Shown here: positions 1 to 9,705 of the stretch, piece by piece
Position numbering within the stretch: position 1 is the first letter of the stretch
Layout: every line of letters begins with the position of its first letter
NCBI GenBank assembly: GCA_963712815.1
Contig: CAVQJL010000010.1
Location: 62,001 to 126,000 of the forward strand
Source: RPQJ01 sp963712815
GTDB lineage: Bacteria > Pseudomonadota > Gammaproteobacteria > Steroidobacterales > Steroidobacteraceae
Length of the DNA stretch: 64,000 nucleotides
Direction: 5' to 3'
Notes under the pieces: model-generated
The model's input: only the letters and a program-made list of their open reading frames with translations
Told to the model about the DNA's origin: nothing
Databases searched by the model: none
Translations under genes and position numbers: made by a program

Positions 1-1212
1 GCGATGATCAACGTGCTCACGGCGACGACGATGGCGTGCGCCAGCCGCGGCTCCGGCCCGACGGTCATCCAGGCGATCGCGGCCAGCACCGCGACGGCGA
101 CCACCGCCGGCACGAACCAGCCGGACACGCGATCCGCGAGCCCCTGCACCGGAGCGCGACTGCGCTGCGCCTCTGCCACGGTCTGCACGATGCGCGCGAG
201 CAGGGTGTCGGCGCCGACGTGGTCGGCCCGCATCACGAACCCGCCCGTGCCGTTGAGGGTGCCGCCGATGACCGCATCGCCGGCCGCCCTGGCGACGGGC
301 AGCGACTCGCCGGTGACCATCGATTCGTCCACGCTCGCCCGTCCCTCGAGCACGACGCCGTCCACCGGGACTTTCTCGCCCGGCCGGACCCGCAGACGGT
401 CGCCGGCGCGCAGCTCCGCCAGCGGGACCAAGGCCTCGACGTCGTCCGCGCCGATGCGCAATGCCTCCTTCGGAGCGAGGTCGAGCAGCGCGCGCAGCGC
501 CTCGCCGGTGCGGTGGCGCGCCCGCAGTTCCAGCACCTGCCCGAGCAGCACAAGGGTGACGATCATGGCGGCGGACTCGAAATAAAGGGCCGACTGCCCG
601 CCATGCCGCATCGCCTCAGGCACGAAGCCGGGCAGCAACGGTCGAGACCACGCTGAACCCGTACGCGACGGCAACGCCAAGCCCGATGAGCGTGAACATG
701 TTCAGGCTGCGCGTCACGAGCGAGCGGGCGCCGCGCTCGAGCAGCGGCCAGCCGCACCACAGGACGACCGGCGTCGCCAGCGCGAGCTGCAGGAAGGCGG
801 CGGAGCGTCCCGCGAGCGCACCGCTCGCGAGGCCGGCCATGTCCGCCATCGCCACGGCGACGAGCGGCACGGTGAGCGCGACGGCGATCCAGAACCGCCG
901 CCGCATGTCGCGCAGCTCGGGATCCTCCCCGGCGCTGGCCCGGGGCAGCGCCGGCTCGAGCGCCATGCCGCACTTCGGGCAGGCGGCGGGCACGGCACTG
1001 CCGACGCCGGGGCACATCGGGCAGACGTAGGCCGCGCCTGCGCCCGCCACTGCCGCGGGCGCCGCGCCGGCACCCGGGTGGCAGCCCTCGTGAGCAGCCT
1101 GAGCCGGCGGCGCAGGCGCGTGGCAGCAGTCGTGCGCAGCGGGCGGCGCAGGCTTTGCCGCTTCCGCCGGCGCGTGGCAGCAGTCGTGTGCGTCGTTGCC
1201 GGGGTCACTCAT
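1..1212 (-). CDS. copA: Copper-type P1B ATPase, N-terminal part (runs off window, one frameshift)
   Basis: Heavy-metal-exporting P-type ATPase of the inner membrane, expected to pump Cu(I) or Ag(I) to the periplasm. The N-terminus carries three imperfect His/Cys octads (HDCCHAPA near residues 9 and 27, HEGCHPGA near 41), then a heavy-metal-binding domain with YVCPMCPGV and CPKCGMALEP near residues 62-86, then the first membrane helices. The actuator-domain signature MVTGESLP reads near base 310. The window begins in the helix just before the expected CPC motif, so the phosphorylation and nucleotide domains lie outside. The reading frame breaks once near base 635; dropping one base rejoins GFSVVST to LLPGFVPE. 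The ATG at 1212 starts ten bases after the CusA stop on the same strand. Metal choice (Cu versus Ag) is inferred from the neighbouring cus genes. Confidence 0.85.
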
Positions 1213-1221
1213 GGCGCGATT

Positions 1222-4200
1222 CTACGCCGGCCGCAGTCGCCGGCCGTTCACGATCAGGTACAGCGACGGAATGATGACGAGGGTGAGGACGGTGGCCGAC
1301 ACCATGCCGCCCACCATGGGCGCGGCGATGCGCCGCATCACCTCGGAGCCCGTGCCGGTGCCCCACATGATCGGCAGCAGGCCCACGATCACGGTGATCA
1401 CCGTCATCAGCTTCGGGCGAAGTCGCAGCAAAGCTCCCTCGACGATCGCCTCGCGCAGCTCGAGGCGCGTCGGTGCGCGGCCCACTGCGGCGGCCGCGCT
1501 CCGCCGCTCGGCCCAGGCGTGCTCGAGGTACATCACCATCACCACGCCGGTCTCCGCCGCCACGCCGGCGAGCGCGATGAACCCGACCGCGGCCGCGATC
1601 GACAGGTCGTAGTCGAGCAGAAAGAGCAGCCACACGCCGCCCACCAGCGCGAAGGGCAGCGTGCCGAGGATAAGCATCACGTCACGCGCGTTGCGGAAGT
1701 TGAGGTACAGCAGCAGCACGATGATCGCGAGGGTGAGCGGAACCACCACGCGCAGTCGCTCCGCCGCACGCTCGAGGTATTCGTACTGCCCCGACCAGGC
1801 GAGGCTGTAGCCGGGCGGCAGCTCGAGCTCCTCGGTCACCCGCCGCCTCGCTTCCTCGACGTAGCCGCCGAGGTCGCGGCCCTGCAGGTCCACGAACACC
1901 CAGCCGGAAGGCCGCGCGTTCTCGCTGCGGATCATCGCGGGTCCGTCGGCCACCTCGACCTGCGCCACGTCGGCGAGCGTGACGTGAGCACCCGTCGGCG
2001 CCACGATGGGCAGCGCGCGCAGCGCCTCGAGCGAGTCGCGGAAAGCCTGCGGATAGCGCAGGTTGATCGGGTAGCGCTCGAGCCCTTCCACGGTGTAGCT
2101 CACCGTCATGCCGCCGACCGCGCTCGCGACGATGTCCTGCACGTCCTTGACGTTGAGGCCGTGGCGCGCGGCGGCCACGCGGTCGATGTCCACGTCGAGG
2201 TAACGGCCGGCCGCGGTGCGCTCGGCATAGACCGACGTCGTGCCCTCGACGTCGCGCAGGACCTCCTCGATGCGCCGGCCGAGGTCCTCGATCACGGCGA
2301 GGTCCGGCCCCATCATCTTGATGCCCACCGGCGTGCGGATGCCGGTGGCGAGCATGTCGATGCGCGTCTTGATCGGGTAGCCCCAGGCGTTCGAAAGGCC
2401 CGGGAACTTCACCAGCGCGTCGAGCTCGGCCTTGAGCTTTTCGGGCGTCATGCCGGGCCGCCACTGCTCGCGCGGCTTGAGCATGATCGTGGTCTCGAAC
2501 ATCTCGATCGGCGCCGGGTCGGTCGCGGTGTCGGCGCGCCCCGCCTTGCCGAACACGCGTTCCACCTCGGGCACCGTGCGGATCAACCGGTCGGTCTGCT
2601 GCAGCAGCGCACGCGCGGCGTCGGTCGAGAGCCCGGGCAGCGTGGTCGGCATGTAGAGGAAGTCGCCCTCGTCGAGCTCGGGCATGAATTCCGTGCCGAG
2701 CCGCGACGCCGGCCACAGCGTCGCCGCCACGAGCAGCGTCGCGACGATCGTCACCGTCCACGGCGCGCGCAGCGCCAGCTGCCAGGACCGGCCGGTACGC
2801 CGCCATCGTCGCGCGGTTCACCGGGTTGGCGCTTTCCGCCCGGATGCGCCCGCGCACCAGGTAGTAGATCAGCACCGGCACCAGCGTGATCGACAGCAGC
2901 GAGGCCGCCACCATCGCGTAGGTCTTGGTGTAGGCGAGCGGCGCGAACATGCGGCCCTCCTGCGCCTCGAGCGTGAACACCGGCAGGAACGACAGCGCGA
3001 CGATCATGAGCGAGAAGAACAGCGACGGCCCCACCTCGCGGCAGGCCTCGTAGATCGCCTCGAGCCGGCCCTGCCCGTCCGGCACGCCGCGCTCGAGCTT
3101 GCGGTGGGCGTTCTCGGTCATGACGATCGCCGCGTCCACCAGCGTGCCGATGGCGATGGCGATGCCGCCGAGCGACATGATGTTGGCGTTGATGCCCTGC
3201 AGGCGCATAACGATGAAGGCCGAGAGCACGGCGATGGGCGTGACGATGACGATGATCAGCCCCGAGCGTACGTGGAAGAGGAACAGCAGGCACACCAGCG
3301 CCACGACCACGAACTCGTCCAGGAGCTTTCGCTCGAGGTTGTCCACGGCACGCTGGATGAGCGAGGAGCGGTCGTAGGTCTCGACGACCTCGACGCCGGC
3401 CGGCAACCCGGCCCGGAGCTCCTCGAGCTTGGCCTTGACGCGCGCGATGGTCTCGCGCGCGTTCTCGCCGCTGCGCATGACGATCACGCCGCCCACGACC
3501 TCGCCCTCGCCGTCGAGCTCGCCGATGCCGCGGCGCATCTCCGGGCCGATGCGCACCTCGGCGAGGTCGCGCAGCAGCACGGGCGTGCCGCCCGGCGCCA
3601 CCATCACCGGGATGCGCTCGAGGTCCTCGATGCTGCGCACGTAGCCCGTGGCACGCACCATGTACTCGGCCTCGGCCATCTCCACGACCGAGCCGCCGGA
3701 CTCCTGGTTGCCGGCGCGGATCGCCTGCTCGACCATCATCAGCGTGAGGCCGTAGCCGCGCAGGCGCAGCGGGTCCACCACCACCTGGTACTGCTTCACC
3801 ATGCCGCCGATGGTCGCGACCTCGGCCACGCCGTCGAGCGCCTGCAGCTCGAACTTCAGGAACCAGTCCTGGATCGAGCGCAGCTGGGCGAGGTCGTGCC
3901 GGCCGCTGCGGTCCACCAGCGCGTACTGGTAGATCCAGCCGACGCCGGTGGCATCGGGCCCGAGCGCGGGCCGCACTCCCTCCGGCAGCCGCGCCGCGGC
4001 CTGGCTCAGGTACTCGAGCACGCGCGAGCGCGCCCAGTACGGGTCGGTGCCGTCGGCGAACAGCACGTTGACGAACGAGTCGCCGTAGAACGAGTAGCCG
4101 CGCACGGCGGTGGCGCCCGGCACCGACAGCAGGGCCGTGGTGAGCGGGTAGGTCACCTGGTCCTCGACGAGGCGCGGCGCCTGGCCCGGGTAAGAAGTGC

Positions 4201-4348
4201 GCACGATGACCTGCACGTCCGACAGGTCCGGCAGCGCGTCCACCGGCGTGCGCAGGAAGGAGTACAGGCCGATCGCGGTGAGCATCGCCGAGAGCAGCAG
4301 CACCACCGCCCGGTTCTCGAGCGAGGCACGGATGATCGCTGTGATCAT
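1222..4348 (-). CDS. cusA: CusA-type heavy-metal RND efflux pump (one frameshift)
   Basis: Proton-driven inner-membrane component of a CBA tripartite exporter for Cu(I)/Ag(I). It begins MITAIIRASLENRAVVLLLS, has a large periplasmic part containing YSFYGDSFVNVLFADGTDPY, a TM4 segment with GTLVDAAIVMTENAH, and a second half with TLPGLSTDAARALLQ and the methionine-bearing stretches TIMLKPREQW and GIKMMGPDL typical of Cus rather than Czc pumps. About 1042 codons, the usual family length. The frame breaks near 2755-2795, just after NPVNRATMAAYRPVL, and continues as TIVATLLVAATLWPASRLG. The ATG at 4348 overlaps the CusB stop (ATGA), indicating translational coupling. Order cusC-cusB-cusA-copA on one strand supports a single copper/silver-resistance operon. 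Confidence 0.92.
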
Positions 4349-5739
4349 GGCTTCGCCGGCTCGTCGCCGAGGCGTTCGAGGCCGGAGCGCAGGTTGGCCT
4401 CGGAATCGAGCAGGAACTGCCCGGCCACGACCACCTGCTCGCCCGCCGCGAGTCCGTCCATGATCGCGATCCGCTCGCCGCTCTCGGCGCCGGCAGTCAC
4501 GCGACGCGGCACGAATCGCCCCTCGCCCAGTGCCACGACGACGCGGTCCTCCGTGCCGCTGCGGATCAGCGCGTTGCGTGGGATGGTCACGGCCGCAGCG
4601 CCTGGCTCGCCCAGCAGCGTGACGTTCGCGAGCATGTTGGCGCGGATCGCCGGATGCGGCCGCTCGAGCACGATGCGGGCCCGCACGGTGCGCGTCTCGA
4701 GGCTCAGCTCCGGATAGACGTGCTCGACCACGCCGGCGAGCGTCTCGCCGGGCAGCGAGGCAAAGCGCAGCTCGGCCGACGTGCCCGGGGCGACCCAGGC
4801 TGCCTGCGACTCGGGGACTTCGGCGATCACCCAAAGGCTACCGAGCTCGGTGATGGCCATCGCCGTCATGTCCGGCGTCACCATCGCGCCCTCGCGGATC
4901 GCGAGTTCGGTGATCACGCCCGCCACCGGCGCGTGGAACGGCACGCGTCCCGAGGCGCGGTCGCCCCGCGCGAGTCGCGCGGCGGTGCCGGACTCGAGGC
5001 CGAGAGCCCGCAGCCGCTCCCGCGAAGCCGCGACGAGGTCCGCGTTGCCGATGCGCAGGGCGTCGAGGTATTCCTGCTGCGCGCTCTCGAGCATCGGCGA
5101 GTACACGGTGAAGAGCAGCTGCCCCGCGACGACGGTCTCGCCCGGTGCGCGCACCGACAGGCCCTCGATCCACCCTTCGGCGCGCGGCCGTACCTGTCGC
5201 ACGCGCCGGTCGTCGAAGCTCACGTAACCGGTGGTCGCGGCGCGGCGCGGCAGCGCCGCGAGCGTCGCCGGCTCGGTTCGCACGCCGAGGTTGTTGATGA
5301 CGGCCGACGAAATGCGAACTTCCGGACCCGCGGCATCGGCGAACACCGGAACGTAATCCATGCCCATCTCGTCCTTGCGCGGCGTCGGTGACGTCCGCCT
5401 CGGATCGTGCGGATGCCGGTAGTAGATCGGGTCGCCCTGCGTGGCCGCCGTCGACGCGGCAGCAGGCGGCTCCGGCTCGACCTTCACAAGGTCCATGCCG
5501 CAGATCGGGCACTGGCCGGGTGCATTGCGCACCACGTCCGGGTGCATGGGGCAGCGATACAGGGGATCGGCGTGACGGAGCGCGTGCTCGGCCGCGGTCT
5601 CTTGCTTCACTGCGGCCGACGGCTCCGACGGTTGGTCGCGCCCGCAGGCAGCGACGAGGGCCGTGACGGCCACCAGCGCGAGCAGCGTGCCCGCGCGCGT
5701 GGGCGCGCCGCGGCGGTTCGAGCGCAAGTCAGTATTCAT
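4345..5739 (-). CDS. cusB: CusB-type periplasmic adaptor lipoprotein with heavy-metal-binding segment
   Basis: Membrane-fusion protein linking CusA to CusC. The 464-residue frame is intact. It has a lipoprotein signal with lipobox VAAC (Cys32), then a metal-binding segment YRCPMHPDVVRNAPGQCPIC near residues 61-80, and a second degenerate copy around YYRHPHDPRRTSP...MGMDYVPVF. The barrel-sandwich, lipoyl and beta-barrel adaptor domains follow (ISSAVINNLGVRTEPA; VRPRAEGWIEGLSVRAPGE; APVAGVITELAIREGAMV). The tandem metal-binding segments are known in Cu/Ag adaptors and may receive metal from periplasmic chaperones. The start overlaps the CusC stop by 11 bases and the stop overlaps the CusA ATG. 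Confidence 0.93.
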   Translation of the reverse strand: MNTDLRSNRRGAPTRAGTLLALVAVTALVAACGRDQPSEPSAAVKQETAAEHALRHADPLYRCPMHPDVVRNAPGQCPICGMDLVKVEPEPPAAASTAATQGDPIYYRHPHDPRRTSPTPRKDEMGMDYVPVFADAAGPEVRISSAVINNLGVRTEPATLAALPRRAATTGYVSFDDRRVRQVRPRAEGWIEGLSVRAPGETVVAGQLLFTVYSPMLESAQQEYLDALRIGNADLVAASRERLRALGLESGTAARLARGDRASGRVPFHAPVAGVITELAIREGAMVTPDMTAMAITELGSLWVIAEVPESQAAWVAPGTSAELRFASLPGETLAGVVEHVYPELSLETRTVRARIVLERPHPAIRANMLANVTLLGEPGAAAVTIPRNALIRSGTEDRVVVALGEGRFVPRRVTAGAESGERIAIMDGLAAGEQVVVAGQFLLDSEANLRSGLERLGDEPAKP

Positions 5740-7066
5740 TTGGCAGGCCTCCCGCGAGGTAATCGACGTCGTAGTGGGCCTGGGCGCGGTCCGCGACGAG
5801 GCGCAGGTGCTTGAGCCAGGTCTCGAGCGCGACCCGCCGGGCGACGATCACTTCGTCCACCATCACGCGGTTCGAACGGTAGGCGATCAGCGCCGCCTGC
5901 ACCGACTGCTCGGCGAGCGGCACCAGCTCGGTCTCGAAGAAGCGCTCGAGTTCGGCAGTGCGGTCCGCGACGCTCCAGGCCTCCGCGAGCATCGCCCGCA
6001 TCTCGCGCTGGTGGTCGTCGTGCATCTCGTGCAGGCCGCGCGCCTCCGCGCGCGCGGCGGCCACCTCGCGGTCCTGCCGGCTGGAGCGGAACAGCGGCAG
6101 GTCCACGCTCACCATCGCGCTCAGCATGTCGGCGCGGGTTTCGCCGTCCGCCATGCGACCGCTGCGCAGCCCGTAGCTGAGGTCGAGCATCCAGCCCGGC
6201 TTGCGGGCCTGCCTCGCGAGGTCGACGCCGGTGTCCGCGGCCTCGATGCGCCGCTCGAAGTCGACCTGGGCTGGATGGCTGAGCAGGCGCGACTCCAGCG
6301 CCGCGAGCGGCTCGAGTGCGGCGCGTGCCGGCAGCGAGAACGGACCTGCACCGGCAGCCTGCTCCTCGCCGATCCAGCGCCCGAGCTGCGCGCGGCGCAT
6401 CGCCTCGTCGCGCTCGAGGTCGAGCTGCTGCTCGCGAAGCATGGCGACGTCGAGCCCGGCCTGCAGCACCTCGAGCTGCTTGCCCTGGCCCGAGGCGTAG
6501 CGCGCGCGCGCGGCAGAGCGCATCTGCTCGACCCAGTCGGACTGGCTGGCGAGAAGCTCGCGGGCCCGGGCGATATAGGCAAGCTCGGTCCACACCCGCC
6601 GCACTTCGCGCCGCAGCACCAGGCGGCGGTCGGCAGCCACCGCCTCCGCCGCGACCGCCGACTGCTCCATGCGCCGGCGGGCGAGCTCGCGGGTGCGGCC
6701 GGCCGGGAACTCCTGGCTCACGCCCACCTCGAGCATGGTCATGTCCTCGTCGTCGAGGCTGAAGGAGTCGACCGGCACGTTCACCGCGCCCAGGCGCAGC
6801 TTCGGGTCCATGAGCTGCCCCTCGGCGACGGCGCGCTCGCGCATCGCCACGGACTCGGAGGCCAGTTGACGCAGCACGGCGTCGCGCTCCACCGCGAGGC
6901 GCTCGGCCTCGGCCAGCGTCAGCGCTGCAGCGTCCTGGGTGGCGGCCACGCCCGCGACGGCCAACGCGAATGCCAGCGGCACCAGCGCGATCGATCGAAC
7001 GCGGGCCCTTGGCAGGGATTGATTACGGAGGCGACGCGATGCGTGCGCCGCGATTGCCTGAGACAT
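5729..7066 (-). CDS. cusC: CusC/CzcC-type outer-membrane efflux channel
   Basis: TolC-family outer-membrane channel of the same heavy-metal exporter, 445 residues, intact. A signal peptide (VPLAFALAVAGVAATQDAAA) precedes long coiled-coil hairpins rich in Ala, Glu and Arg, with the two-fold repeat usual for the family (first half around ELAYIARARELLASQSD, second around MHDDHQREMRAMLAEAWS). A strong ribosome-binding site, GGGAGGTGA, sits six to fourteen bases before the ATG at 7066, marking this as a well-translated first or early gene of the cus operon. The 3' end overlaps cusB. CzcC is the alternative name, but the Cus-like methionines in the pump favour Cu/Ag. Confidence 0.9.
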   Translation of the reverse strand: MSQAIAAHASRRLRNQSLPRARVRSIALVPLAFALAVAGVAATQDAAALTLAEAERLAVERDAVLRQLASESVAMRERAVAEGQLMDPKLRLGAVNVPVDSFSLDDEDMTMLEVGVSQEFPAGRTRELARRRMEQSAVAAEAVAADRRLVLRREVRRVWTELAYIARARELLASQSDWVEQMRSAARARYASGQGKQLEVLQAGLDVAMLREQQLDLERDEAMRRAQLGRWIGEEQAAGAGPFSLPARAALEPLAALESRLLSHPAQVDFERRIEAADTGVDLARQARKPGWMLDLSYGLRSGRMADGETRADMLSAMVSVDLPLFRSSRQDREVAAARAEARGLHEMHDDHQREMRAMLAEAWSVADRTAELERFFETELVPLAEQSVQAALIAYRSNRVMVDEVIVARRVALETWLKHLRLVADRAQAHYDVDYLAGGLPNEY

Positions 7067-7126
7067 GACTCACCTCCCGGAAAGACAGGCGGCAAGCGCC
7101 GCCGATGGACCGGAACGGAGGCGGGT

Positions 7127-7621
7127 CTACTCGATGAAGCGGCAGTAGCTGACGGTGAGGGAGCAGCGCGGAACCGGCTCGGGGCGATCCGCCGCGCGGC
7201 ACGTGCCGGCCTGTGCCGGCTCGGACAGGAAGTCGAACGAGACGAAGGCGACGGGTGGCGCGAGCGCGAGGCTCGCGGTTCGCGCATCGACCTGCGGGTC
7301 GTGCGGGAAGGCACAGCGGCCGCCCTCCTCGCTCGAAGTGCCGTGGGCGGCATGGTCCGGCGGACAGTAGAGGCACGGACCGTGGCTGGACGCATCCGCC
7401 GCCCCGTGCCCGCTATCGCCCGTGCCCTCGTGGCCAGCGTGATCGTGAGCGGCATGCGCAGCCGCGGAATCGTGCTGGGAAGCGGCCACGAGCCCGGCCG
7501 ACTCGTGGGCGGCGACGCAGGGGATCGCGGCGACCTGCAGCCATGCCAGCGCGACGAGCGGCAGCACCGCCCGGGCCAGCCCCCGCTGCCGTCGCCTGAT
7601 CCACTGCAAACCGAACGTCAC
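7127..7621 (-). CDS. His-rich secreted protein, CopL/DUF2946-like
   Basis: Small exported protein of 164 residues from a GTG start at 7621. It has an N-terminal hydrophobic signal (ARAVLPLVALAWLQVAAIPC) followed by a histidine-rich middle (AAHAAHDHAGHEG, SSHGPCLYCPPDHAAHG) with a CxxC pair, and a C-terminal part containing further Cys and His. This composition resembles the CopL/DUF2946 group of small periplasmic metal-binding proteins that accompany copper-resistance operons. It lies 60 bases upstream of cusC on the same strand and is probably its operon leader. Function is inferred from composition and position; no catalytic motif is seen. Confidence 0.65.
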   Translation of the reverse strand: MTFGLQWIRRRQRGLARAVLPLVALAWLQVAAIPCVAAHESAGLVAASQHDSAAAHAAHDHAGHEGTGDSGHGAADASSHGPCLYCPPDHAAHGTSSEEGGRCAFPHDPQVDARTASLALAPPVAFVSFDFLSEPAQAGTCRAADRPEPVPRCSLTVSYCRFIE

Positions 7622-7750
7622 GCCGCGGCCCCCACTGAGAGTGCCCGGAACCTAGCGCGGCCGGTCCCAACTTGCAACTTTTGGATTGCGGCATAATGGC
7701 GCGCCGTCGCAGTTTGGGCGGCCATCCACACCAAATTTCGGGAGTTCGCC

Positions 7751-8422
7751 ATGCCTCGTATACGCAAGGTCCTGCCGCTCGTGCTCGCGGTGGGAGCGGT
7801 TGTCCTGTCGGGCTGCGCCAGCACCGACGCCGTCACCGAGTGGGACGGGCTCGTACGCCAGCCGAATACCCGGCTGAACGCCGTGTTCGTCAAGCCCGAC
7901 GCGCAGATCGTCGCCTACCGAAGCGTCATGCTCGACCCCGTGCAGGTCAGCTTCGACAGCAACTGGGACCCGAACCGCGGCACGCGCAGCATGTCGGCAC
8001 GCCTGAACGCGGACGACGTCGCGGCGATCAAGAGCGACCTCGCCGAGCTGTTCCGGGAGATCTTCCGCGACGAGCTCGCGCGCGGCGGCTACCAGCTCGT
8101 CGATCAGCCGGGACCGGAGACCCTGCGCGTCACGCCGGCGATCATCAACCTGTTCATCAACGCGCCTGACACCGCGGCGCCGGGCCGCACCCGCACCTAC
8201 ACCGCCGACTCCGGACGCATGACCCTGGTGGTGGAATTGCGCGACTCGGAGACCGGCACCCTGCTCGCCCGCGCGGTCGACACGCAGACCGGCCGCAGCG
8301 CCGGCATGTGGACCATCACCAACCGCGTCACCAATACCGCGGACGCGCGGCGCGCGATCGGCGTGTGGGCGTCTGCGCTGCGCCGCGGGCTGGACGAACT
8401 GTACGGTCGCGCGGGTTCCTGA
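7751..8422 (+). CDS. DUF3313 family lipoprotein
   Basis: Predicted outer-membrane or periplasmic lipoprotein of 223 residues, intact. The signal peptide ends in lipobox VLSGC (Cys22 region). The body follows the DUF3313 pattern: an extended start (VTEWDGLVRQPNTRLNAVFV), a middle with LRVTPAIINLFINAPD, and a last third with VELRDSETGTLLARAVDTQ. No enzyme motif is visible and the family has no settled function. A GGGAG ribosome-binding site precedes the ATG. A CATAAT hexamer at 7692-7697 could be a -10 element but I see no good -35 partner. It is transcribed away from the cus genes and ends at a strong palindrome shared with the convergent next gene. Confidence 0.8.
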   Translation: MPRIRKVLPLVLAVGAVVLSGCASTDAVTEWDGLVRQPNTRLNAVFVKPDAQIVAYRSVMLDPVQVSFDSNWDPNRGTRSMSARLNADDVAAIKSDLAELFREIFRDELARGGYQLVDQPGPETLRVTPAIINLFINAPDTAAPGRTRTYTADSGRMTLVVELRDSETGTLLARAVDTQTGRSAGMWTITNRVTNTADARRAIGVWASALRRGLDELYGRAGS

Positions 8423-8437
8423 CCCGGTCCGCCGCAG

Positions 8438-8473
8438 CCCGGCATCGGCCCGGCCAGCCGGGCCGATGCCGGG
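8438..8473. terminator. 16-bp perfect palindrome between convergent genes
   Basis: Perfect inverted repeat CCCGGCATCGGCCCGG / CCGGGCCGATGCCGGG with a 4-base CCAG loop. It lies between the stop of the DUF3313 gene (8422) and the stop of the convergent baeRF3 gene (8495). Neither side has a clear T-run, so it is a structural candidate for a bidirectional terminator or 3'-end stabiliser rather than a textbook intrinsic terminator. Confidence 0.6.
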
Positions 8474-8494
8474 GAGTGCTGCAGCCGCCGTTCG

Positions 8495-9607
8495 CTAGAG
8501 CGCGTAGCGCAGGATTGCAGCGAGGCTGCCGCCGCCGGGAATGTCCTCGCGGCGCACGCCGAGGACCCGCGCGCCGGTCAGCAGCGCACGCCCGGCGATC
8601 TCGTCCACCACGCCGTAGCTCGCGGCGCTGGGTCCGCTGGCCATAGTGACTTCGCCATCCTCGCCGACCGTGCCCGGCAGGACTTCGTCAATGTCCACCA
8701 GCAGCTTCTGCACCGCACCGTACGTGGCCGCCCGTGCCGCCTGCGCCACGTCGGTCGTCGTACGACGCTCGCCATTGCGCTGCTCGAACAGGCTGCGGAT
8801 CCCCTCGAGCTCGTCACGGAACAGCTGGTCGAGCACCGCGCGTGCCGAGGCCGCCAGTTCCCCATCGCTCATCGTGTCGGGATTCGTCGTAACCGGGGTC
8901 GCCGCGAGACGTGAATACGACTGCACCGACCGGTAGATCGACAGCATCGGCTCCGTGGCAACCAGTATCAAGGGCAGGTCCCGTCCGGCCAGGAACTCGC
9001 GCAGCGCCTGGTCGACTTTGCGCGCGTACTGGCCGAGGCGCACTTTCATGCCCTCGGCGCCCTGAATGCGGCCACTCGGCGAGCGCTCCTTGATCGATGC
9101 CCGGCCCGCGGCACTGGCGGCATCCTTCGGCATGCCAGCGACCTTGACGGCAGACGCAGGCATGTCCGGCATGACCTCGACCAGCCTGACGCTGTCGGGC
9201 GTGAGCGCAAGGACGAAGCCGGACTGCGGCACGGTCACCACGCGCAGCAGGGGCTTGACATGGAACCGGTCGCTGACCTCGGCCATCGGCTGCAAGCGCG
9301 TGGGCAGTCGGAAAGTACGCAGCCCCGACGGGGTGGCAAACACGGCGAGGCCGTTGGCCTGCACGGCCCAGAACTCGTCGTCATCCACCAGATCGAGCAG
9401 CAACTCCTCAAGGGCCCGGACCTCACGCTTGTCGTGGTCAGTCAACTGGGCGAGTACCTCCCCGGTGAGATTCTTCAACACGATACGATCGGCCTGCGCC
9501 TGCTGCGTCAGCGGCGTCGTGGGGAGGTACAGACTGACACGAGCCGGACCGCGGTCGTGAATCAGGGCCTCGAGGTCGGCCAGGGTCGGAATGTCTACGT
9601 GCAGCAT
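8495..9607 (-). CDS. Bacterial archaeo-eukaryotic release-factor-like protein (baeRF family 3)
   Basis: Soluble protein of 370 residues resembling the C-terminal part of eRF1/Pelota. It begins MLHVDIPTLADLEALIHDRG, followed by VSLYLPTTPLTQQAQADRI, LVDDDEFWAVQANGLAVFA, TFRLPTRLQPMAEVSDRFHV and a C-terminal half with GAVQKLLVDIDEVLPG and GVVDEIAGRALLTGARVLGV. The family is thought to act on stalled ribosomes, but no biochemical role is fixed. I chose the ATG at 9607 because family homology begins there; the open frame extends further upstream without resemblance to anything. Frame intact. It stands alone between two convergent/divergent neighbours. Confidence 0.78.
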   Translation of the reverse strand: MLHVDIPTLADLEALIHDRGPARVSLYLPTTPLTQQAQADRIVLKNLTGEVLAQLTDHDKREVRALEELLLDLVDDDEFWAVQANGLAVFATPSGLRTFRLPTRLQPMAEVSDRFHVKPLLRVVTVPQSGFVLALTPDSVRLVEVMPDMPASAVKVAGMPKDAASAAGRASIKERSPSGRIQGAEGMKVRLGQYARKVDQALREFLAGRDLPLILVATEPMLSIYRSVQSYSRLAATPVTTNPDTMSDGELAASARAVLDQLFRDELEGIRSLFEQRNGERRTTTDVAQAARAATYGAVQKLLVDIDEVLPGTVGEDGEVTMASGPSAASYGVVDEIAGRALLTGARVLGVRREDIPGGGSLAAILRYAL

Positions 9608-9705
9608 GAAGTGGTGCTCCAGATCGTGGGTTTGCAGGACAGGATTCGAGGGCGGCTCCGGCAACCGCATCGACCGCGGTGCCAGGCCGACTTTGTGGGG
9701 CTCGC

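Noticed and set aside
1078..2889. A 600-codon plus-strand open frame antisense to cusA, and similar ones at 2684-4717 and 38093-41479
   Set aside because: They are mirror frames of real minus-strand genes in GC-rich DNA: His/Arg/Asp-rich with no domain, no ribosome-binding site, and they run through gene boundaries.
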